Assembly (NCBI RefSeq): GCF_011040385.1
Contig: NZ_JAAIKB010000002.1
Location: 496,001-560,000 of the forward strand
Length of the DNA stretch: 64,000 nucleotides
Direction: 5' to 3'
From: Falsiroseomonas algicola
GTDB taxonomy: Bacteria; Pseudomonadota; Alphaproteobacteria; Acetobacterales; Acetobacteraceae
Under the pieces are notes generated by a model. That model was not told the origin of the DNA. It saw only the letters and a program-made list of their open reading frames with translations, and did no database searches. Of this stretch, positions 41,319-64,000 are shown in pieces (positions within the stretch are counted from its first letter, which is position 1; every line of letters begins with the position of its first letter). Made by a program: the position numbers and the translations under genes.

Positions 41319-44300
41319 GGCCATCCTCCGTGGCCAAAGCGAATTCCTGAGCAATGAGCGCCATCATCTCATCCTCCGACATGCGCATGACACTGGCCTC
41401 GATCTCGTCATCCGGGGGTGGCGGGGGTGGGGCGGGACGCGGCGCGGCCTCGGCGGGCGGGGCGTCCAGGCCGAGCTGTTCCGACAGATGCGCGGCCAGT
41501 GCCTCCACCGTCGGATAGCTGAAGAGCAGCGTCGCCGGCAGCGTCAGGCCGAGCCCGTCGCCGAGCGCCTTCCGCAATTCCAGCGCCATGAGGCTGTCGA
41601 GGCCGGCATCGCTGAGCGGCTGGTCGAGGGCCAGCGCCTCCCCGCTGCCGACGCGCAGCACGCGCGCGGCTTCGGCGGCGATGAAGCCTGCCAACGCATC
41701 GCGGCTGGCGCGGGGATCGGCGCCGGGGGCGGCGGCGCGCGGACGGGGCGCGGCGGTGCGGGGCGGCGCCACGGCGGCGAAGAAGCCCGGCACGGCGGCG
41801 CCATAGCCCGCGAGGAAGCGCGGCCAGTCGATGGCGGCGACCAGCAGGCGCGGCTTGCCGGAGGCGATCGCGCGGCCGAGGGCGCCGAGCGCATCCTTGG
41901 GCGCCATCAGCGCCGCGCCGGCGGCCGTCAGCCGCGCGCCGGCCGGCGTGGCGGCGACGGCGCCGGCCTCGCCCCAGGCGCCCCAGTCGATGCAGAGGCC
42001 AGGCAGACCGCGCGCCTGGCGCGCATGGGCCATGGCGCCCAGCACCGCATTGGCCGCGGCATGCGCGCCCTGGCCGGCATTGCCGATCAGGCCCGCGGAG
42101 GAGCCGAAGAGGACGAAGGCGTCGAGCGCCCGGCCCTCGGTCGCGGCCTCCAGGTTCATCGCGCCCTGCACCTTGGCGGCGGCGACCTTGGCGAGGTCCT
42201 CCGGCCCGAGGCGGAGGATGGCGCCGTCGCTGAGGCTGCCGGCGAGGTGGAAGACGCCCCGCAGGGGCGGGCCCTCCGCCTCGATCGCGGCGAGGATGCG
42301 CCGCACCGCATCGGCATCGGCCACGTCCCCGGCCATGACGTCGCAGCGCGCCGGCAGGGGCGTGCCGGCCGCGGGACGCCGCGCTAGCAGCACGACGCGC
42401 TCCGCCCCGCGGGCCAGCAGCCATTCGGCCAGCAGCGGGCCGAGGCCGCCGAGGCCGCCGGTGACGAGGTGGCTGCCGCTGGTCGCGAAGCCGGGGCCGG
42501 GCGGCAGCGCCACGCGCTTCAGTCGCGGCACGTGCCAGGCGCCGTCCCGCCAGGCGGCCTCACGCTCGGCTTCGGGCGGCGGGGGCGGGGCCTCGCCGGG
42601 CGGCAGGTCCAGCAGGCGGAGGTCGAGTTCGGCGTGTTCCAGCGCGACGACGCGACCCAGGCCGATGATGGCGGCAAGGTCTGGCCGCGTGACCGGGCCG
42701 ATCGGCTGGGCGCCACGGGTCAGCAGGTGCAGCGCCGTGGGTTCGGTGGCCGACGCGGCCTGCTGCGCCGCGGCCAGGGCGTCGGCAGCGCTTGCGGGTT
42801 CGACGACGCGGAAGGCGCGGGCGGCGCGGGGCGCGCGCGCGATGGCGATGGCCTGGGCGCCGCCGGGGGCGGGCACGACCTCCACCGCGCCGAAGCCTTC
42901 CGCCAGCACGGCATGCCAGGCCTCCGGCGCCAGCAGCGGGTGGTCGGGGCGGAGCGTGGTGTCGGCGAAGCGCCACCAGCCCGGGGTGGAGCCGAAAACC
43001 AGGTCCGCCCAGTTGCTGCGGCGGCAGGCCTCCAGCAGCAGCAGCGCACCGCCGGGGGCGAGAAGGCTGGCGGCGTGGCGCAGGCTGTCGCGGATGTCCC
43101 GCGTGGCGTGCAGGACGTTGCTGGCGACGACCAGGTCGAAGCTGCCTGGCGCGAAGCCCTGGGAGTCGGGCGTGCGTTCGATGTCGAGCGGCAGCGCGGC
43201 GGCGATCGCCGTGCCGAAGCGTGCGGTCGCGGCATCGAGGAAGCCGGCGGAGATGTCGGTGAAGGTGATGGCGAGGCGGTCGGTGAGGCCGGCCTCCGCC
43301 AGCGCCGCGACCAGCGCGCCGGTGCCGGCGCCGATCTCCAGCAGGCGAAGCTTCCGGCCTTCCGGCAACGCCGCGATAGCCTCCCCGATCGCGGCGACCA
43401 GCATGGCGTTCAGCATGCGGGCGAAGGGCGGGTCCGCGTAGATGGAGCCGCCATCGCCGAAGATCGCGGCCAGGGCATCGGCCTCGCCGCGCAGCACGGC
43501 GGGGAGAGCGGTGCCGGCGCGGCGGGCGAGGCCGATTTCCATGCGGTCGCCATGGCGGGCGGTGAGGTCAGCGGCCAGCGCATCGGGGTCGGCGGCGGCG
43601 CCCTCCGCCATGGCGGGGAGATGGCGGTGCAGGCGCGCGAGCGCGGGTGTGACGGCGGCTTCCGGCACCGCGGCGCGGGCGCGGGCGGCGTAGCCGGCGG
43701 CGAGCGATTCGAGCGCCTCTGCGAAGCCCGGCTCCTCGCGGGGTGCGGTGGCGGAGCCCGCGCGGGCGGCGGCTTCGCCGAGGGGCGGGATGCGTGTCTC
43801 CGGCGGCAGCGCGACCCACTCGACCTCATAGGTCCAGCGGTCGGAGGGATCGGCGCCGCCGGCCTCGATCCGGCGGATGGTGAGGCCGGTGACGGTCATG
43901 ACGGGCGCGCCGTCGGTGTCGATGATCTCGACATCGCCGGTGGCGACGCCGCCGCCGCTGGCCGGGCGCGCGCGGACCCAGGCACGGACGGGGCCAGCAT
44001 GGGGCTTGTGCAGCACGACGGCATCGATGGCGAGGGGCAGGAAGGCGCCGGATTCGCCCTGGCCGCTGAAGGTGGCGCCGAGCGCCTGGAAACAGGCATC
44101 GAGCAGCGCGGGGTGCAGCGGCGCGATGGCCGGCGTGCCTTCCGGCAGCTCGACATCGACGATGGCTTCGGAGGCGCCGCGGAAGACGCGGCGGATGCCG
44201 CGGAAGGTCGGACCGAGGGTGATGCCGCGCTCCGCCAGCATGGCGTGCAGCGCGGCGGCGCCGCCTTGCTCCTCGACACCGCGGGTGGCGAGGGCTTGCG

Positions 44301-47300
44301 GGTCCTGCGTCGCGGGGGCCGCAGGGGCAGGCGCGAGGGTGGCGGCGGCGTGGCGCGTCCAGGTGCCGCCGGCATCGGCATGGAGGGAAACCTGGTCGCC
44401 CTCCACCAGGACCTGCACGGCGCAGCCGGTGGCGGGCAGCTTGAAGGGGGCGGCGAAGACGATGTCGCGCAGCGCCGTGCCGCCGCTGGCGGCCAGAATG
44501 GCGACGACGTGGCTGGCGCCGGGGACGATGAGGTCCCCCATCACGACGTGGTCGGCCAGGAAGGGCAGGCGCTGCGTGTCGAAGCGGGCCTGGGCCAGGC
44601 GCGTGCCGGTGGCCAACGCGATGGGCGCATCGAGCAGCGCGGCGGCTTCCTGCGCGAACCAGTAGCGCTGGCGCTGGAACGGATAGGTGGGCGCGGAGGT
44701 GGCGCGCGTGGGGTAGGGCTGGTGGAAGGCGGGCCAGTCGATCTCCGCGCCGTCTTGCCAGAGGCGGGCCACGCCCTGCATCGCCGTCGTCCAGCCGCGC
44801 GTCGCGCCATCCTGTCCGGGCCGCGCGCGGGCCAGGGAGGGCAGCGTGACCAGGGCGGGCAGGGCCGCGCGCGCGAAGCCGGACAGCATCGGCAAGGCGC
44901 CGAGCTCGACGGCATGCGTGACGCCCATCGCGGCCAAGGTCGCGAGGCCCTGCGCGAAGCGGACGGGCTGCCTCGCATGGGCGCGCCAATAGGCCGCGTC
45001 GTGCCGCGCGACGACGCTGCCCGCGAGGTTGCCGATGACGGGGATGGCGGGCGGGTTGTGCGGGATGGCGCGCGCCTCCGCTTCCAGCGCGTCCAGCATC
45101 GGGTCGAGCAGGCGCGAGTGGAAGGCGTGGGAGACGGCGAGGGGCCGCGCCTCCAGCCCCGTTTTCGCCAGCGCGGGATCGTCGAGCAGCGCGGCGATGG
45201 CGGCCTGCGGGCCGGCGACGGTGATGGCCTCCGGCCCGTTCTCGCCGGAGAGTTCCAGCGCGGGGTGGCGGGCGAGGATGGCCTGGCCATGGGGGCCGAG
45301 CACCGCGGCCATGGCGCCGCCGGCCGGCAGCGCCTGCGTCAGGCGGCCGCGTGCGGCGACGAGGCGGGCCGCATCCTCCAGCGCGAGCACGCCGGCGAGA
45401 TGGGCGGCTGCGTATTCGCCGAGGCTGTGGCCGAGGAGGGCCACGGGCTCCACGCCCCAGCTTCGCCAGAGCGCGCCGAGGCCGGCGGAGAGAGCGAAGA
45501 GGGCGGGCTGGGCGATGTCGGCGCGGGCGAGGGCGGCGCCATCCTCGAAAAGGCGGGCGAGCGGCGCGGGCAGGCCCATCACGGCGTCGCAGCGGTCGAG
45601 CACGCGGCGGAAGACGGGCGCGGTCTCGGCCAGGCCGCGGGCCATGCCGGGGAAGGCGCTGCCCTGGCCGGTGACGAGGAAGGCGATGCGCGGACGGCCG
45701 GCGGTGGTGGCCTGCGCTACGGACAGCGCCTGGGCGGCGGAGGCGGCATCGGACGCGACGATGGCGATGCGGCGGGGGAGCGCGGCGCGGCCGGTGGCGG
45801 CGGTGCGGGCGAGTGCGGGGAGGTCGGCGCCCGGCGTCGCCAGCGCCCCCTGCCAGCGCGCCACCAGCGCGGTCAGCGCGGCGGGATCGCGGGCGCTGAG
45901 GGGCAGCACCTGCGCGGGCCGTGGATCGACCGCGGGCTCGGCCACGGGTGCGGCGCCGAGGACGATGTGGGCGTTGGTGCCGGAGAAGCCGAAGGAGCTG
46001 ACGCCGATGTGGCGGAGCGGCGCGGCTTCCAGCCGCGTCGGGACTTCGATCTGCGCGCCGCTGAGGTCGATATGCGGGTTGAGACGGGTGAAGTGGAGGC
46101 TCGGCGCTACCTGCTGGTGGCGGAGCATGAGCACGGCCTTGATCAGGCCGGCGATGCCGGCGGCGGCCTCGGTGTGGCCGATATTCGTCTTGGCGGAGCC
46201 GACGGCCAGCGGGCGCGCACGATCACCGGCGAAGACGCTGCGGAGCGCATGCATCTCGATGGGATCGCCGAGCGCGGTGCCGGTGCCATGGGCCTCGATC
46301 GCGTCGATGTCGGCGGGCGACAGCGATGCGTCCGCGAGCGCCGCGCGCAGCACGGCTTCCTGGGCGGGGCCGGAGGGCGCGGTGAGGCCGGCGCTGCGGC
46401 CATCCTGGTTCACGGCGCTGCCATGGATGATGGCGAGCACGCGATCGCCCGCCGCAACCGCATCCGACAGGCGCTTCAACACGACAACGCCGCAGCCCTC
46501 GCCGCGGACATAGCCATCGGCCGCCGCGTCGAAGGTCTTGCAGCGCCCGTCGCCCGCCAGCATGCGGGCCTTGGAGAAGCCGATGGTGAGCTCGGGCGAC
46601 AGCGTCGCATTCACCCCGGCCGCCAGCGCCACCTTGCACTCCCCGCTGCGGAGCGCGCGCACCGCGAGATGCGTGGCAACCAGCGAGGACGAACAGGCCG
46701 TGTCCACCACCATGGTCGGCCCCTGCGTGCCGAGCGCATAGGCGATGCGGCCCGCGGCAATGGAGGGCGCATTGCCGAGGCTGGCATAGGCATCGATCCA
46801 GCCGAGATCCCGCTGCCGGCCGAGCAGCGTGCCGTAATCCGCCGTGCTGAGGCCGACGAAGACGCCCATCGGGTGGCCCGCCAGGCGATCCGGCGCGATG
46901 CCGGCATCCTCCAGCGCCGCCCAGGCATTCTCCAGCAGCAGGCGATGTTGCGGGTCCATCGCCTCGGCCTCGCGGCGGGAGATGCCGAAGAGCGCGGCGT
47001 CGAAGCGGTCGATGGCGTCGAGGAAGGCGCCCCAGCGGCTGCTGGCGCGGCCCGGCGCATCGGGATCGGTGTCGAACAGCGCGGCGCCGTCCCAGCGATC
47101 CGGCGGCACCTCCGTCACCGCATCGCGGCCCTGGGAAAGCAGCTGCCAATAGGCGTCCGGGCCTTCCGCGCCGCCGGGGAAGCGGCAGCCGATGCCGATC
47201 ACGGCGATGGGTTCGCGTGCGGCGCGGCCGGCGGCCTCCAACTTCCCTTCCAGGTCCTGGATCATGGCCAGGGCGCGGCGGACCGCGCTGGCTTCGCGGG

Positions 47301-47308
47301 CGGCTGTG

Positions 47309-47322
<14 letters not shown>
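41311..47322 (-). CDS. Type I PKS module KS-AT-DH-cMT-KR-ACP
   Basis: This is a 2,003-residue protein with a coiled-coil N-terminus (AVRRALAMIQDLEGKLEAA) and KS (~38-465; TACSSSL, EAHGTGT). It has the only AT among the five PKS modules (~540-850; VTGQGSAFPGMA, GHSLGEYAA, SHAFHS), and HAFH is the malonyl-CoA type motif. DH shows DHVVMGDLIVPG (~920), cMT LLEIGAGTGALVAAL (~1326), KR TGGLGGLGPLLAEWL (~1620; His replaces Tyr in GAHAAANAV) and ACP GLDSLMALE (~1907). The acidic tail IEASVMRMSEDEMMALIAQE resembles a C-terminal docking segment. The start overlaps the previous PKS stop by 14 bases. It should add an alpha-methyl-enoyl unit. Its AT may also serve the AT-less modules. Confidence 0.92.
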
Positions 47323-62408
<15,086 letters not shown>

Positions 62409-62412
<4 letters not shown>

Positions 62413-64000
62413 CGGCGCTGGGCCGCGCGGCGGCGCGCGGCGCGGTCGAGCCCGCCCTGCACCGCGCCCTCCGCTGCCTCCCCGGCCAGGGCACCGGCGA
62501 TGGCGGCGATGCTCGGCAGGCGGAACAGGTCCACGACGGAAAGGCGGCTGCCCATGCGTTCCGCCAGCAGGCGCTGGAGGCGCACCATGTGCAGCGAGGT
62601 GGCGCCGGCATCGAAGAGGTTGCGCTGCGACGCGACGGCCTGGCCGAGCGCTTCCGCCACCAGCGCGGCCACGCCGGATTCGGTGGCGCCCGCGGGCGCA
62701 GCGGTCTCCTGGCTCGGCGGCTTCAGCGCGGCGCGGTCCACCTTGCCGTTGGCGCTCAGCGGCAGCGATTCCAGCAGATGCAGGTGGCGCGGGACCATAT
62801 AGGCGGGCAGCAGCGCGGCGCAGTGTTCACGCAGTGCGCCGGCCAGGTCGATGCCCGCGACCTCGGTGGCGGGCACGCCGCAGGCGAAGGCGTGCAGCAC
62901 CGGCGCGCCATCCTTCAGCAGCAGGCCGATGGCGCAGAGGCCGAGGCCCTGCGCCTCCGCCGCCTGCATCATCCGCTGCCCGGCGCGCCCGGCGGCGAGC
63001 AGCGCGGTGCGGCTGCGCGGCGCTTCCAGCAGCAGCAGCGCGCCGGCGGCGGCCGCGACGCGGGCGGTGGCGGGATCGGGGATGGCGATGCCGGGCCAGC
63101 CGGCCTCCGCCCGGTTCAGCACGGTCACGGGCATGCCGGCGGCCGCGACCACCGCTTCCAACGCGGCCGGCGGCGGCGTGGCCTCCGTGAAGCGGCGGAT
63201 GGTGCGGCGGGTGTCGTAGCTCTCCTCGCTCGCGCGATGCGGCAGGGGAAGGCGCGCGGTACCGTCTCGTCGCAGACCGGGGCGGCAGAGGACGCGGCGC
63301 GCGCGGTCCCAGGATTCGCGACGCGGTGCGACGAAGGCGTGCAGCGCCTTGCCACCGGGACCCTCCACCACCGTCGCGCAGGAGGCGGCGACCTCGGGGT
63401 GCGATTCCAGCGCGGCCTCGATCTCCCCCAATTCGATCCGGTAGCCCTGGATCTTCACCTGGAAATCCTCGCGGCCGAGGAATTCGATCGGCGTCGGGCC
63501 GGTGCCATCGCCATGCGGCCGGAAGCGGCCGAGATCGCCGGTGCGGTAGCGGCGTTCGCCGGTGAAGGGGTTGGTGACGAAGCGCTCTGCCGTGCGGACG
63601 GGGTCGCGCCAATAGCCGCGGGCCAGGCCCGCGCCCGATATCTCGATCTCGCCCGTCACCCAATCGGGACAGGGCGCGCCGCGCGCATCGACGACATGCA
63701 GCATCTGGCCCGCCAGCGGCAGGCCATAGGGGATGCTGGGCCAGGCTGGGTCGAGGGCGCCGATCTCATGTGCGTTGGACCAGATCGCCGCTTCGGTCGC
63801 CCCGCCGAGCGCGACCAGCGCGGCCTGAGGCAGCGCGGCCTGGAGGCGGCGGACGAGTTCCACCGGCACCCAGTCACCCGACATCATCACGAGGCGCAGC
63901 GCATGGCCCACGGGCAGCCCGTGTTCCATCTGCATCGCCATCAGCGCCGGCACGCTGTTCCAGACCGTGACGCGGTGGCGCGCCAGCAGCGCCGCCCAGG
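62409..64000 (-). CDS. NRPS module, C-terminal part: A domain with oxidase-like insert, then PCP (cut by window edge)
   Basis: About 530 codons are visible; the reading frame is open through the window edge, so the N-terminal domains (expected Cy or loading domain and A1-A4) lie outside. Visible A-domain parts are VWNSVPALMAMQ, MMSGDWVPVEL, GGATEAAIWSNAHEI, YRTGDLGRFRPHG and YRIELGEIEAAL, nearly identical to the A domain of the PKS-NRPS and compatible with Cys activation. Between A8 and A9/A10 lies a ~150-residue insert with YDTRRTIRRF and AEAQGLGLCAIG, a shortened oxidase fold. PLSANGKVDRAAL (A10) and PCP DAGATSLHMVRLQ follow. It is the earliest module visible and feeds the next PKS. Confidence 0.9.

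Overview
The window is very GC-rich. Its gene content and a LexA-type box of the alphaproteobacterial form (GTTC-N7-GTTC near 11,380) suggest an alphaproteobacterium, plausibly an Acetobacteraceae/Roseomonas-like member of the Rhodospirillales. The taxonomy is inferred from content only. I saw no tRNA, rRNA, CRISPR array or insertion sequence, and no gap between genes exceeds 300 bases.

Region A (1-8,878) makes surface polysaccharide. A minus-strand operon runs from an undecaprenyl-phosphate sugar-1-phosphate transferase through a Wzx-type flippase to four glycosyltransferases, the last cut by the window edge. Beside it are a tiny membrane protein, a large membrane protein resembling DUF6311, and a membrane-anchored GT2 glycosyltransferase. 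Region B (9,013-11,337) holds a MarR regulator, a glutathionyl-hydroquinone reductase-like GST and a cyclase/kynurenine-formamidase-like hydrolase. Region C (11,495-19,450) looks like an uptake and catabolic operon. An IclR regulator is divergent from a Rieske oxygenase, a glutamine-synthetase-like ligase, a NitT/TauT-type ABC transporter with two permeases, and a radical SAM protein.

Region D (19,457 to beyond 64,000) is a large hybrid NRPS-PKS cluster read right to left. The first minus-strand operon encodes an NRPS module (cut by the edge, Cys-type adenylation domain), then PKS proteins KS-DH-cMT-ER-KR-ACP, KS-DH-cMT-KR-ACP/KS-DH-ER-KR-ACP and KS-AT-DH-cMT-KR-ACP, then a stand-alone fragment of a thiazoline oxidase and a methyltransferase. 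The second encodes an FkbH-like protein, an ACP, a free condensation-like acyltransferase, a 3,678-residue protein (KS-DH-cMT-KR-ACP-ACP-ACP-Cy-A-PCP-TE-MT), a P450 fused to a carrier protein, and a second P450. Between them sits a plus-strand trio: a MaoC-like hydratase, a radical SAM protein with a probable B12-binding domain, and an MBOAT acyltransferase. Nearly all neighbouring genes overlap by 1-14 bases, which implies translational coupling.

My inference is that the cluster makes a methyl-branched polyketide bounded by two cysteine-derived thiazoline/thiazole units, with glyceryl or other acyl decoration. The most unusual features are these. Four of five PKS modules lack an AT but keep the same ~100-residue junction where it would be. 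The oxidase appears split between A-domain inserts and a separate 153-residue protein. A methyltransferase follows the thioesterase. A P450 is fused to its own carrier protein. There is also a glyceryl-loading gene set without the usual tetronate partners.
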